Shown one piece after another: positions 29,304-37,114 of a DNA stretch of 38,402 bases (positions within the stretch are counted from its first letter, which is position 1; each line of letters begins with the position of its first letter). The notes beneath the pieces were generated by a model. That model was given only the letters and a program-made list of their open reading frames with translations, made no database searches and had not been told where the DNA came from. Source of the DNA: Bacteroidia bacterium. GTDB taxonomy: Bacteria; Bacteroidota; Bacteroidia; Chitinophagales; Saprospiraceae. Where the stretch lies: positions 1 through 38,402 of the forward strand of contig JAUIKE010000070.1 of NCBI GenBank assembly GCA_030430845.1. Direction: 5' to 3'. The position numbers and the translations under genes are program-made.

Positions 29304-30140
29304 ATGGCGGGAAAAAAGGCCATACAAGTACAGGGCAGTGAAATATCACTGCTCGCCGGAGAAGGGCGCGATGACTACTTCTCAATCACGGACATAGCGA
29401 GAAAATTCAACGCGGAGAATCCGTCCGTCCTGGTCATAAACTGGTTCAGGACAAAAAGCACTATCGAATTTCTGGGCGTGTGGGAAAAGCTTCACAACCC
29501 CGATTTTAATCCTATCGAATTCGATAAGATTAAAAATGAGTCTGGCTCAAACAGTTTCGTGCTGTCAGCCAGCCGATGGATAAAAGATGTCAATGCGATA
29601 GGTGTCCAGTCAAAGGCCGGGCGATATGGAGGCACGTATGCGCATAGGGACATTGCGCTGGGGTTCTGTTACTGGCTAAGTCCTCCCTTCCAGCTCTACC
29701 TAATTCAGGAGTTTCAGCGGTTAAAGAAAAAAGAGGCCCGGAGCCTTAATCAAAACTGGGACTACCATCGCTTCCTAAGCAAAATAAATTACCGGCTGCA
29801 TACAGAAACTATCCGAGAGCATATTTTACCCGCCTTAGAAACCTCGAAAAATAAAGAGTGGACAATATATGCCAATGAGGCGGACTTGCTCAACATGGCC
29901 GTATTTGGGCAAACGGCAAAGGCTTGGCGAGAGGCGAATCCCGAACTCGCGAAGAAAGGAAATATGCGAGACTTTGCTGATGTCATACAACTAAGCGTCC
30001 TCTCAAATCTCGAAAGCCTGAATTCTGTGCTTATCGAGCGAAAGGTGTCAAAAGAGATTCGATATGGATTGCTGATAGAAACTGCCATATCCCAATACAC
30101 CCGTCTCTCTGGATATGAAGGCCTAAAACACCTGGAATAA
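29304..30140 (+). CDS. KilA-N domain protein, 278 aa
   Basis: Residues about 20-135 follow the KilA-N fold: YFSITDIARKFN, then WFRTKSTIEFLGVWEKL, then RYGGTYAHRDIALGFCYWLS and FQLYLIQEFQRLK. The rest is helical and basic. KilA-N proteins are nucleic-acid binding proteins of phages and plasmids and are often encoded beside parA in Bacteroidota elements. Only 41 nt before the ParA gene, and on the same strand, so possibly part of maintenance control. Confidence 0.78.
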   Translation: MAGKKAIQVQGSEISLLAGEGRDDYFSITDIARKFNAENPSVLVINWFRTKSTIEFLGVWEKLHNPDFNPIEFDKIKNESGSNSFVLSASRWIKDVNAIGVQSKAGRYGGTYAHRDIALGFCYWLSPPFQLYLIQEFQRLKKKEARSLNQNWDYHRFLSKINYRLHTETIREHILPALETSKNKEWTIYANEADLLNMAVFGQTAKAWREANPELAKKGNMRDFADVIQLSVLSNLESLNSVLIERKVSKEIRYGLLIETAISQYTRLSGYEGLKHLE

Positions 30141-30148
30141 CGAACTTG

Positions 30149-30180
30149 CTATAATTAACGAATTCTATAATACTATAATT
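30149..30180. promoter_or_regulatory. Candidate ParA-operon operator / partition site
   Basis: TATAATTAACGAATT at 30150-30164, then CTATAATACTATAATT to 30180, immediately before the ParA start at 30182. One of three related sites in this block. Confidence 0.58.
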
Positions 30181-30181
30181 T

Positions 30182-30826
30182 ATGATCATTGGTGTTGTTT
30201 CACAAAAAGGGGGTGTCGGAAAAAGTACACTTGCGCGCCTAATTGCGCGAGAATATGCCGCAGCAAAGTGGGATGTGCTTATCGCCGATATGGATGTGTC
30301 ACAGGCGACAAGCTTCAACTGGAATAGCAGGAGATTGTCGGCTGGAATAGAACCCAATCTGGCCGTCATGCAGTTCAGTACTGTACAGAATGCCCTCAAG
30401 CAAGGTCAAAAGCACGACCTTGTGGTATTCGATGGCGCACCACACGCCACGAGGGCTACTCAACAAATAGCCGATGCCAGCAACCTGGTCATCCTGCCAG
30501 CCTCTAACAGTAAAGAGGACCTCGATCCTCAGATACTACTTGCACACGAGCTGGTAGAAAATGGTATAGAACCCGAAAAAATCTGCTTTGTGCTTTCCCG
30601 TATCAGTACAAGCTCTTCACAAACAGAGTCAGCGCAGAGGTATGTAAAAAGGGCAGGCTATCACATGATTGAGCATGTGATCGAAGAAAAAACGGGCTAT
30701 CAACTAGCCCTGGTAGATGGGAAAACACTCAACGAAACACAATACCCCAGCTTAAATGAAAAGTCACTGAATACCGTACAGGAAATAGTAAATTATATCG
30801 AATCCATAACTCAAAAAAATGGCTAA
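30182..30826 (+). CDS. parA: ParA-type partition ATPase, 214 aa
   Basis: Deviant Walker A KGGVGKST at residues 9-16, Walker A' DMDVSQAT (about 37-44), Walker B DLVVFDGAP, and the rest of the ParA/MinD/Soj fold in normal order. At 214 residues it is the short ParF-like type that lacks an N-terminal HTH, so regulation is expected from the small partner. Its stop overlaps the start of that partner by 8 nt. It moves plasmid copies to daughter cells. Confidence 0.92.
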   Translation: MIIGVVSQKGGVGKSTLARLIAREYAAAKWDVLIADMDVSQATSFNWNSRRLSAGIEPNLAVMQFSTVQNALKQGQKHDLVVFDGAPHATRATQQIADASNLVILPASNSKEDLDPQILLAHELVENGIEPEKICFVLSRISTSSSQTESAQRYVKRAGYHMIEHVIEEKTGYQLALVDGKTLNETQYPSLNEKSLNTVQEIVNYIESITQKNG

Positions 30827-31085
30827 ACAAGAGAGTAAGGACAAATCATCGTCCGCCAATATCAAACCACCACGCCGAGACAGAATGGGAGGCCCACCAC
30901 CACCCAGGAAGGGAAAGACAAAGAAGAATACGACTAGAAATTCAAGCAACGAACTTGTTGCTATGAATTTCTACGTTCCTGCTGAGTTCAAGCGGGAATA
31001 CAAAATAGTTGCGGCAGAAAACGACCAGAAACTCATAGACATCCTGAAGGAGTCATTTGAGCTGTGGAAAGAGCGACACAGCTAG
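30819..31085 (+). CDS. ParG-like small partition/DNA-binding protein, 88 aa
   Basis: A basic, disordered N-terminus (MAKQESKDKSSSANIKPPRR...RMGGPPPPRKGKTKKN, about 1-44) is followed by a C-terminal part VAMNFYVPAEFKREYKIVAAENDQ that reads as a ribbon-helix-helix (strand MNFYVPAEF then two helices). This is the layout of ParG/Omega centromere-binding proteins. Overlap with the ParA gene supports the pairing. It is expected to bind the AT-rich repeats on both sides of the operon. Confidence 0.75.
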   Translation: MAKQESKDKSSSANIKPPRRDRMGGPPPPRKGKTKKNTTRNSSNELVAMNFYVPAEFKREYKIVAAENDQKLIDILKESFELWKERHS

Positions 31086-31087
31086 TG

Positions 31088-31119
31088 TTCTATAATTAAC
31101 GATTTCTACAATTATAGAA
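31088..31119. promoter_or_regulatory. Inverted repeat / third ParG-type site
   Basis: Inverted arms TTCTATAATT (31088-31097) and AATTATAGAA (31110-31119) enclose TATAATTAACGATTT (31091-31105). It lies between convergent ParG-like and Rep genes and could serve as partition site, terminator or both. Confidence 0.55.
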
Positions 31120-31136
31120 AAATGCCGGGCCCGTGA

Positions 31137-32282
31137 TTACTGATCAAATTTTTCGCGGAATTCCTTATTGCTTACGCCTCGTGCATACATTCTATTTTCG
31201 TAGGCTTCCGGACTTTTATCTAACAGCTCTTTCTTGCGTGTAATCACCAGCTCCAACAGCTTGCCCCAAACATCGCTCTGGACCGTAAAGATCTTTTTCT
31301 CATGCCACCAGTTGACAAATATCGCTGGAGACGATGGCGCGTTTGACCATTTCCGGAAATGTGTCAGGGCTGCGTCAACGAAGTAGTCTTCGAACCCGTC
31401 CATTTCACTGCCTTTTATCGAGGGTAGAAACTGCTTGAAAGCAATACCTGGCCTTACGCCAAATTCGACCAGTTTTTCATAGGCCAGTTTGCGCGCCCTG
31501 GGGAGCATATCTACTTCTATTTCATCCGGTATGTAATCCTGAAATTCAGGGACTGCGCCCTTTTTATCCGTGACAAAAAACTCAATTCCAGTCACCCGCC
31601 GCCCATCTTTTACATTTTTATAGCTAACGCTGATTTTATCGCTATATAGATTTACCTCTTCTTCAATAGGCTTGAGTACATACTTCTTGAAGTCCTTGAT
31701 TGCACTGTATTTGCCCGGAATCCCCAGCATCGCCTTGAGTTCCTCAATGTCATAGCGGGCAACACTTACCCGCTTGTGTGCCCTGGTTCGGTCACGCTCT
31801 GCCTTTAGGACGGTGAGCATGTGGATGGCATGGGAGCTGCGCATAGGCAGGATCACATCCCGGTGTATGGCGACATATTCCTTCAGTCTGAGCAAGTAGG
31901 GTATCAGCGGCTCAGCAAACAGAAACTCTATACACCATTCACCATGCTCATCTTTGCTGGGCGTAACATATTGAAACCAGTGAAGTTTACCCTTTACTTC
32001 TCTGCCATCAATCTTGAATCCCGTAGGAAACTGAATTGTTTTCTTAAACAAATTGTCTGAGAAAGTAGTGACCAGGTCGTACACTTGTCCCCATTTTGTG
32101 TCGACCCCGGTCACGATCTCAACAAACTTCTTAACCGGAATTCGCTGCCTGTGAAATCTGTCCTGCTCTCGCGGGTTAAGCTGAGACAGCAAATAAGTAA
32201 GTACTTTGTATTCATTCGCCGTTAAGTGGTAGTAGGCGTTGAATACGAACTTATTCTCAATCCGGATGATGTCTTTTTTCAT
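31137..32282 (-). CDS. Rep_3-type plasmid replication initiator, 381 aa
   Basis: Two winged-helix domains in the Rep_3/RepB pattern: N-terminal VFNAYYHLTANEYKVLTYLL...IPVKKFVEIV and a central part with YDIEELKAMLGIPGKYSAIK...FKKYVLKPIEEEV, the signature second domain that contacts iterons. The C-terminal ~130 residues are an extension. Convergent with the ParA block. It would start theta-type replication at the iterons at 37.2-37.6 kb, 5 kb away. An iteron-like half-site at 32327-32350 just upstream suggests autorepression. Confidence 0.86.
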   Translation of the reverse strand: MKKDIIRIENKFVFNAYYHLTANEYKVLTYLLSQLNPREQDRFHRQRIPVKKFVEIVTGVDTKWGQVYDLVTTFSDNLFKKTIQFPTGFKIDGREVKGKLHWFQYVTPSKDEHGEWCIEFLFAEPLIPYLLRLKEYVAIHRDVILPMRSSHAIHMLTVLKAERDRTRAHKRVSVARYDIEELKAMLGIPGKYSAIKDFKKYVLKPIEEEVNLYSDKISVSYKNVKDGRRVTGIEFFVTDKKGAVPEFQDYIPDEIEVDMLPRARKLAYEKLVEFGVRPGIAFKQFLPSIKGSEMDGFEDYFVDAALTHFRKWSNAPSSPAIFVNWWHEKKIFTVQSDVWGKLLELVITRKKELLDKSPEAYENRMYARGVSNKEFREKFDQ

Positions 32283-32326
32283 GGGGTGCAGAATCGGGAG
32301 TACAAGATTAGCAAAAAGGGAATAAT

Positions 32327-32350
32327 TGTCAATAAACTCCTTTTTTCAAC
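32327..32350. promoter_or_regulatory. Iteron-like site at the rep promoter
   Basis: TGTCAATAAACTCCTTTTTT matches the core of the iteron array (GTCAACTCCTTTTTTAA at 37366-37382). It is upstream of the Rep start on minus, as in autoregulated Rep systems. Confidence 0.45.
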
Positions 32351-32398
32351 AGTATACACTTTTCGTTTTCTGTTTTCATAATAGGATTGATGCAAGCC

Positions 32399-32680
32399 CT
32401 ATGATAAATACTTCGAATTAAGAAGCGCCAATTTGCCCTGCACATGAGTATTGATCCTGTCAGCATCAAAAAGTATTTCAGCCTGAGCCATCATGATTTT
32501 TACGTCTGCTAACTCATCGTACAGTTTGTACTCCATTTCATCTGCATTCTTAGTTGGGCAGTTCATTTGATTTAAGACGAGGGAAAGCTCTAGTGCTTCC
32601 TCTTGTATCTTGTTTATTTGCACTTCTCTGCCAAAGTGGGCAATTGCTTTTTTTAATATTTCTATCTGATATTTCTCCAT
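32399..32680 (-). CDS. MazG-like nucleotide pyrophosphohydrolase, 93 aa
   Basis: All-helical protein with EEALEL (about residues 27-32) and DELADVKIMM (about 55-64), matching the EExxE...ExxD metal-binding pattern of MazG/all-alpha NTP pyrophosphatases. Short, single-domain. Phage versions alter nucleotide pools or alarmones. Last of the small-gene operon, ending in the recurring TAGGGCTTGC junction. Confidence 0.7.
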   Translation of the reverse strand: MEKYQIEILKKAIAHFGREVQINKIQEEALELSLVLNQMNCPTKNADEMEYKLYDELADVKIMMAQAEILFDADRINTHVQGKLALLNSKYLS

Positions 32681-32702
32681 GATGTTCTTATTTAAGGAAG
32701 CC

Positions 32703-32990
32703 CTATGCAGACTTAATTAGTTTTATCGCTGCTTCACTCAAGCCTGGGAATGATTTAAAATTGTACCATGTATTGCTACCCGTTTCATATAATTCCGTGC
32801 CCTTTAACCCTAAGACGTATAACGGGGTTCCGTCACAGTCCCTCACACATCCGATAACATACAGCCTTATTCCGGCGTATTCGCAATCATCATCCCAGGG
32901 GATAACCTCTACCAAATCACCTACTTTGTATGCGTGTGGCTTTTCGAGGTTTTCGCGCTTGGGGTTTAAGTTGTAGACAATTTCTTTCAT
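32703..32990 (-). CDS. Hypothetical protein, 95 aa
   Basis: Beta-rich, SH3-like looking (YKVGDLVEVIPWDDDCEYAG, LYVLGLKGTELYETGSNTWY), with two Cys. Its leader repeats the CTTAAATAAGAAC element seen before the MazG-like gene and its stop lies in the AAGCCCTA junction motif. Function unknown. Confidence 0.58.
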   Translation of the reverse strand: MKEIVYNLNPKRENLEKPHAYKVGDLVEVIPWDDDCEYAGIRLYVIGCVRDCDGTPLYVLGLKGTELYETGSNTWYNFKSFPGLSEAAIKLIKSA

Positions 32991-33014
32991 TTTCTTGTTC
33001 TTATTTAAGAAAGG

Positions 33015-33182
33015 TTAAAAAGGAAGACAATCTCTTTCGAAGACAAATTTCCAAAAATGGAACCGCCAAAAACGAGAAACGGAACCCTGATAAAGTCCAA
33101 ATTTTGGCTTTCTGCTTCTCTTGAAATCAAGTCTCAAACTCAATTCCTTTTCAGGGCTGTAATAGTGAAATATTGTTTTCAT
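33015..33182 (-). CDS. Small basic protein, 55 aa
   Basis: Found by translating the 214-nt gap. ATG at 33182, TAA at 33017-33015. Reads MKTIFHYYSPEKELSLRLDF, then KRSRKPKFGLYQGSVSRFWR and FHFWKFVFERDCLPF: basic, rich in Arg and aromatics. It lies 22 nt after one stop and 24 nt before the next start, the same spacing as the other genes of this run. No family is recognised. Confidence 0.58.
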   Translation of the reverse strand: MKTIFHYYSPEKELSLRLDFKRSRKPKFGLYQGSVSRFWRFHFWKFVFERDCLPF

Positions 33183-33204
33183 TTTAGAATGGAGTTAGCA
33201 AGCC

Positions 33205-33474
33205 CTATACAGGCTTATAGAGTTTTAGTGATAAATTAAAAATTGCTTTCCACCATGGACGATAGACACCAACAAAAACAAATTTCTCAGCCTTATCAAT
33301 CGAGGCATTTATTCTTTTTGCTTCGGATACGTGGCGAGATATTCTTTTCATTGCTACCTGAAATTCATCTTCATTGATACCCAATACACGCCAAAGCTGA
33401 GGCTCGTAGTGATTGCCGTGTTGGCCTTGCAATACATCGCCTATCATCAGCCTTGTTTTGGTTTTAGATTCCAT
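33205..33474 (-). CDS. Hypothetical protein, 89 aa
   Basis: Soluble alpha/beta protein (MIGDVLQGQHGNHYEPQLWR, FVFVGVYRPWWKAIFNLSLK). Ends in TAG within the recurring TAGGGCTTGC motif. Starts 9 nt after the winged-helix-like gene's stop. Unknown function. Confidence 0.56.
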   Translation of the reverse strand: MESKTKTRLMIGDVLQGQHGNHYEPQLWRVLGINEDEFQVAMKRISRHVSEAKRINASIDKAEKFVFVGVYRPWWKAIFNLSLKLYKPV

Positions 33475-33483
33475 ATTGCAAAC

Positions 33484-33756
33484 TCATTGCTTGATAAAAA
33501 TTCGGCTGAATATCGGGCCGCGATTTTCTATTTCTCCCTTTTCTTGTAGAGAAACAAAAGCCTTGTTTATTGCTTCTCCGCTTCCAAACTCATTCAAAAT
33601 CCCTTCGGCTGGTATGCCAGGGTTTTCTTTTATGAATGTGTAAAGTTTGGTTTCGACTTCGGTCAATAGTCGGGGTTCTTGCTCGTATGCCTTGCGAAAT
33701 TCCTTTTCTGGAATACTGCTTTTCATTCGGATTGGGTCTATGTATTTTTCTTCCAT
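33484..33756 (-). CDS. Possible winged-helix protein, 90 aa
   Basis: The second half (TEVETKLYTFIKENPGIPAEGILNEFGSGEAINKAF...EKGEIENRG) has the helix, turn, helix and wing order of a MarR/ArsR-like winged helix. No metal or ligand site seen. Could regulate the small-gene operon; the call rests on pattern only. Confidence 0.55.
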   Translation of the reverse strand: MEEKYIDPIRMKSSIPEKEFRKAYEQEPRLLTEVETKLYTFIKENPGIPAEGILNEFGSGEAINKAFVSLQEKGEIENRGPIFSRIFIKQ

Positions 33757-33778
33757 TAGTGTTCTGTTTTTGCAAGCC

Positions 33779-34051
33779 CTAAAGCTTTTCAGGGCTTTGA
33801 TTGAGAATAACAGGCAAGGTAAATTCAGCTATCAAATAATGGGTTGGCTTATCGGTATTGCCTTCCTTGTGCAACCATTCATCATTTAAAAAGGCTTCTT
33901 GCGCTCCTTCTGGTGTCGCCTGTATTTGCGGTGAATGATAATTTGAATAAATCTCCCATCCTGCTTTTGGCACGAAGTAGAAAACAAAAAATCGCTTCAC
34001 TTCCTTTGGTACTGTTATACTTGTTCCGGTGGTTGGTTTTAGTTCTTGCAT
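33779..34051 (-). CDS. Hypothetical protein, 90 aa
   Basis: Beta-rich soluble protein (RFFVFYFVPKAGWEIYSNYH, THYLIAEFTLPVILNQSP). Its TAG stop lies in the recurring TTGCAAGCCCTA junction. Upstream neighbour is the zinc-ribbon gene. Unknown. Confidence 0.56.
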   Translation of the reverse strand: MQELKPTTGTSITVPKEVKRFFVFYFVPKAGWEIYSNYHSPQIQATPEGAQEAFLNDEWLHKEGNTDKPTHYLIAEFTLPVILNQSPEKL

Positions 34052-34075
34052 TTTATTGTGGTTTATGGGAAGCTG

Positions 34076-34300
34076 TTAAAATAGATCTATTGATAATTGC
34101 ACCGAATAACCCTGATCTGCTGCGCATGTCATCTTGCCAGTTCGGTAATCGAATTGCAAAGGATCATGGATGAACTTTTCCCGGTACGTTTTATCGTTTA
34201 TCGCAACCATTACCGCATCACAGTTCCTACAATGCGTTTCAGTCTTCTCGATGTTATGCGCAATTTCTGAGCAATGTGGATTTGGACAAATCTTTATCAT
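34076..34300 (-). CDS. Small zinc-ribbon protein, 74 aa
   Basis: Cys pairs CPNPHC (residues 5-10) and CRNC (about 24-27) form a likely zinc ribbon at the N-terminus, followed by a hydrophilic tail. Such proteins bind nucleic acid or proteins. In the same minus run as the unknowns around it. Function unknown. Confidence 0.62.
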   Translation of the reverse strand: MIKICPNPHCSEIAHNIEKTETHCRNCDAVMVAINDKTYREKFIHDPLQFDYRTGKMTCAADQGYSVQLSIDLF

Positions 34301-34368
34301 AGCATTTTGTTATTAGAAGGTTATATTGACTCAGCCCATTGGGATATAAGAGCCGTCCCACAATCGGT

Positions 34369-34791
34369 TTATTTATATTTTTTGACAATATCCTCAAGTG
34401 ATCCCATTGGCATTTCACCGGTAATCCTTTCGCCGACTTTATGTACCTGCTCGGTTAGGTAAATCTGGTCATCCTGACTTAGCAGGGCATCAATTTCCTT
34501 TCCATCTGGACAGGTTGACATCAGTATTCCCTTTGCCCATTCTTTCGCGATTTTTCTCAATAGTTGCTTTTTCATGTTAATCACATGGGTTTCTGCATAT
34601 TCTCTGCCGAGCCACCAAACCCTTGCTGATACGCAAGAATTTAGCAACAAACCTAGTCCGTCCCTTCTCTCTGGATAGGGGCAGTTGGGAGAAGCTGACA
34701 AAAAGCCCTTCTCGAATATCTTTTTATTATTGTCCCCCAAGCACCTGTAGTCCATCAAGTCCTCCAGGTCGGCGATTGTTATTTTATCCAT
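34369..34791 (-). CDS. Hypothetical protein, 140 aa
   Basis: Helical, slightly basic protein (AETHVINMKKQLLRKIAKEW, EQVHKVGERITGEMPMG). No catalytic motif. Runs on minus between the zinc-ribbon gene and the 40-codon gene. Unknown. Confidence 0.56.
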   Translation of the reverse strand: MDKITIADLEDLMDYRCLGDNNKKIFEKGFLSASPNCPYPERRDGLGLLLNSCVSARVWWLGREYAETHVINMKKQLLRKIAKEWAKGILMSTCPDGKEIDALLSQDDQIYLTEQVHKVGERITGEMPMGSLEDIVKKYK

Positions 34792-34821
34792 GTCTCGGGT
34801 TTTAAAATCCTGATGAAATCA

Positions 34822-34944
34822 TTAGGATGAGGTTTTTGATTCTTGCTGAATGTTATCAAGCCAGCATGTTGTTTTTGCCGCCTTCCAGGCTGCCTTCCAG
34901 CCCATTTTTTTAGTATATTGGAGAAAGATGCTTATCCGTTTCAT
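34822..34944 (-). CDS. Small basic protein, 40 aa
   Basis: Found by translating the gap. ATG at 34944, TAA at 34824-34822. Reads MKRISIFLQYTKKMGWKAAW and KAAKTTCWLDNIQQESKTSS. It starts 3 nt after the DUF3850-like gene's stop, in the same direction, which supports it. Basic amphipathic; no known family. Confidence 0.5.
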   Translation of the reverse strand: MKRISIFLQYTKKMGWKAAWKAAKTTCWLDNIQQESKTSS

Positions 34945-34947
34945 GAG

Positions 34948-35271
34948 TTATCGTTTTTCTTTATCTGCCTTTTGTAAAAACTCCTGGTTATCAGACACAC
35001 TAACAGTAAAAGCCTTATCATTTCTGTACCGATTCCCCAAGGCAATCACACAGTAACCCTCTTCAATTCCCAGGCTGCCGCCTAATATCAAATACAAAAT
35101 GCTAGTATGAACCTCTCGTCCTGAATAGGAGTTATCTGCCGGATTGTATTCTTGTAGGATAAGCGTATCTCCGAGCCTGAAATTCCTGTCGTTTTTTCTT
35201 ACCTCGAAGGTCTTTAACCCTCTCCATAAATCAGCGAAATATGGATTGACGGTTTTTAGTTTATGCTCCAT
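34948..35271 (-). CDS. DUF3850 / ASCH-like protein, 107 aa
   Basis: The N-terminus HKLKTVNPYFADLWRGLKTF, followed by EVRKNDRNFRLGDTLILQEY, is the signature of DUF3850, a PUA/ASCH-like RNA- or modified-base-binding fold common in phages. A 39-bp part of its 3' coding region (35002-35040) recurs with three differences at 37165-37203. Role unknown; the family call is good. Confidence 0.82.
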   Translation of the reverse strand: MEHKLKTVNPYFADLWRGLKTFEVRKNDRNFRLGDTLILQEYNPADNSYSGREVHTSILYLILGGSLGIEEGYCVIALGNRYRNDKAFTVSVSDNQEFLQKADKEKR

Positions 35272-35273
35272 GA

Positions 35274-35516
35274 TTATTTTGGTGTTCTAATGAACTCTTC
35301 AAAGGAGGACTTTAGGTTTGTGTCAATATTATCTATCACCCTATCGTACCTCTTTTGATTTGAAGCTCCTGAAACGAAGCCAGCACAAAAGGCAAAATCA
35401 CTAGCAAGATGCTTGGCCCTCTCAAGCTGAGAAGAGAGAGCCCAGGCGAGATCATCTGTATTTGGGCTAGGATCGCATCCGTGTTCAATTAATATTGCCA
35501 AGATGGTATCTTTCAT
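35274..35516 (-). CDS. Hypothetical protein, 80 aa
   Basis: Helical protein (DLAWALSSQLERAKHLASDF), no motif. Overlaps the upstream 121-residue gene by 4 nt and precedes the DUF3850 gene by 2 nt, so it is likely to be a genuine operon member. Unknown. Confidence 0.56.
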   Translation of the reverse strand: MKDTILAILIEHGCDPSPNTDDLAWALSSQLERAKHLASDFAFCAGFVSGASNQKRYDRVIDNIDTNLKSSFEEFIRTPK

Positions 35517-35878
35517 ATCCGTTCTAGTATCTTTTTTTTAATCCCCTCCAAAAAGTCGGGAGAGATGACCTTCGTTTTCCCATGCTGCCAGTTGTTCAGG
35601 CGATCATAATCGCGCTTGTCAAGATCGCAGAAAATCTTTACGTGTACTTTGCCTGAATTGAGAAATGCTTTTAGCAGTTCTTCATCCGATCTCTGACAAG
35701 CTCTTTTTGCTTGCTGCTTTAATTCTTTTAGATAAGACCGAATTAACTCACTATACCCTGGAAGGATTTCGCCCTTCCTTTTTTTTGCGTCTATCCGGCG
35801 AGTGTCTCCTAAAATATGTGCCGGCAAATTCAATTCCTGCTCCATATGGAGTACATTTATGTATTTTTCAAATTTCAT
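35513..35878 (-). CDS. Hypothetical basic protein, 121 aa
   Basis: Start set at MKFEKYINVLHMEQEL (35878), which overlaps the upstream gene's end by only 11 nt; the longer frame would lie mostly inside it. Lys/Arg-rich helical body (KELKQQAKRACQRSDEELLK). The end LNNWQHGKTKVISPDFLEGI could be an HTH-like element. Unknown. Confidence 0.55.
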   Translation of the reverse strand: MKFEKYINVLHMEQELNLPAHILGDTRRIDAKKRKGEILPGYSELIRSYLKELKQQAKRACQRSDEELLKAFLNSGKVHVKIFCDLDKRDYDRLNNWQHGKTKVISPDFLEGIKKKILERI

Positions 35879-36200
35879 GGTATGTATGATTTGTTTCCTT
35901 TTTATAAAGGATCGGGTTGCCGCTTTTGTCGGATGCCCATGGTGCAGCACAATTCTGCTGACATCCAACATATTCAAATGACGAGGGATTCATCTCTCCG
36001 CATCCTGTACACTTCATGTAATTTCCTTCTGGAAATCGAATTTCTACCTCCAGTCCCTTTGCGTTGAGAACTGCCTCGATTTCCAGCGCCTTATTAATAA
36101 TAAGGCGCTTGTCGCGCGTTGAATTGCCTTGCGACCTACGCAAGGCGTCCGACACATCGGTCGGACGTATGTATTTTTTTATATATTCCGATGGTGTCAT
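35868..36200 (-). CDS. Hypothetical protein with Cys motifs, 110 aa
   Basis: A helical N-terminal half (KKYIRPTDVSDALRRSQGNS) is followed by CTGCG and GCQQNC, a probable zinc site (about residues 64-82). Start overlaps the upstream stop by 4 nt. The nucleotide stretch 36087-36172 contains two GC-rich inverted repeats within its code. Unknown function. Confidence 0.55.
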   Translation of the reverse strand: MTPSEYIKKYIRPTDVSDALRRSQGNSTRDKRLIINKALEIEAVLNAKGLEVEIRFPEGNYMKCTGCGEMNPSSFEYVGCQQNCAAPWASDKSGNPILYKKETNHTYHEI

Positions 36201-36649
36201 GAGAGCAATTCTTTTATTTCAGCAAATGTGAGTTTTACATCAATTGTCACAACAAGATGCCTTGCTGTTCCCATCCCAGAAAGTAGGGAATAAATTGTAA
36301 ACACCTCACCGTTCATGGGGTCGTAAAAAACGGGCTGGCCTCCTTTAGTCCCGATTTGGAACCTATTCCTATCGCTTTCCCCACCTGACCCCAGCTGTAA
36401 ATCAATTGCGGTGCCCGACCAGGCACCTCCTGTTTTTACCTCCATTTTCCGGTGGTACCTGCCCGACCCTACTAAAGGGTCTTCTTCGCAATAGAGCATT
36501 TTCATTTTAGGATTATTCTCAATCTGATCAATTTGATCTTGAGAATACAATTGAAAACGTTCAGTTTGTCCGATTGGGGAACTGGTGTAGTCAAGATAAG
36601 AACCTCTAAATTTTTTCATGTTATTTAATAGTGAAAAGCTATTATTCAT
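36197..36649 (-). CDS. Hypothetical protein, up to 150 aa
   Basis: Soluble, beta-rich (FQIGTKGGQPVFYDPMNGEV, RHLVVTIDVKLTFAEIKELL). Start at 36649 or at MKKFRGSYLDYTSS (36619), the latter having the more typical beginning. Unknown; second gene of the small-gene run. Confidence 0.55.
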   Translation of the reverse strand: MNNSFSLLNNMKKFRGSYLDYTSSPIGQTERFQLYSQDQIDQIENNPKMKMLYCEEDPLVGSGRYHRKMEVKTGGAWSGTAIDLQLGSGGESDRNRFQIGTKGGQPVFYDPMNGEVFTIYSLLSGMGTARHLVVTIDVKLTFAEIKELLS

Positions 36650-36686
36650 ATGTGTGTATACCTATTGTGATTGTGTTCGGATGGCT

Positions 36687-37028
36687 TCATTGAATATGAA
36701 CAGCTCCTGAAAATGACCTATCTCCATACTCATCCCATTCCACGGAATCTTTTTCCCACCCTCTGTTGGTGAGGTTTGTATCTCTTATAAAGTAACAGTC
36801 GCCTCTCCAGTTCGAGAATTGCTCCTTACGAGAGTAAGGGATAGCATTCAATTCCCGTACACCAATGCCAGGGAATTCAACGAGGATCGCTGCTGGGCTG
36901 CTTGAGGGGCTTGTGTCGTATATTCTGGCACTATTGGGATTTACCTCCCAGTATTCACAAACCTCTTTTAAGAGGTTCTCAGGAACAATAAGTGTCCCTT
37001 TTACTGTTTGTAATTTTGTGATTGTCAT
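36687..37028 (-). CDS. Hypothetical protein, 113 aa
   Basis: Soluble alpha/beta protein (KGTLIVPENLLKEVCEYWEV, LVEFPGIGVRELNAI). First gene of the minus small-gene operon; a 12-bp-arm inverted repeat at 37051-37080 sits 22 nt upstream and may be its operator. Unknown. Confidence 0.56.
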   Translation of the reverse strand: MTITKLQTVKGTLIVPENLLKEVCEYWEVNPNSARIYDTSPSSSPAAILVEFPGIGVRELNAIPYSRKEQFSNWRGDCYFIRDTNLTNRGWEKDSVEWDEYGDRSFSGAVHIQ

Positions 37029-37050
37029 TTTGGTATTTGTTATTGTTGTT

Positions 37051-37080
37051 ACTCATATTTGAATATACTCAAATATGAGT
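37051..37080. promoter_or_regulatory. Operator-like inverted repeat
   Basis: Perfect 12-bp arms ACTCATATTTGA (37051-37062) and TCAAATATGAGT (37069-37080) with a 6-nt spacer, upstream of the first gene of the small-gene operon. Likely bound by a dimeric regulator. Confidence 0.65.
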
Positions 37081-37114
37081 ATATAGTTTCAGAATAACAA
37101 AAAAAAGGGGAAAT

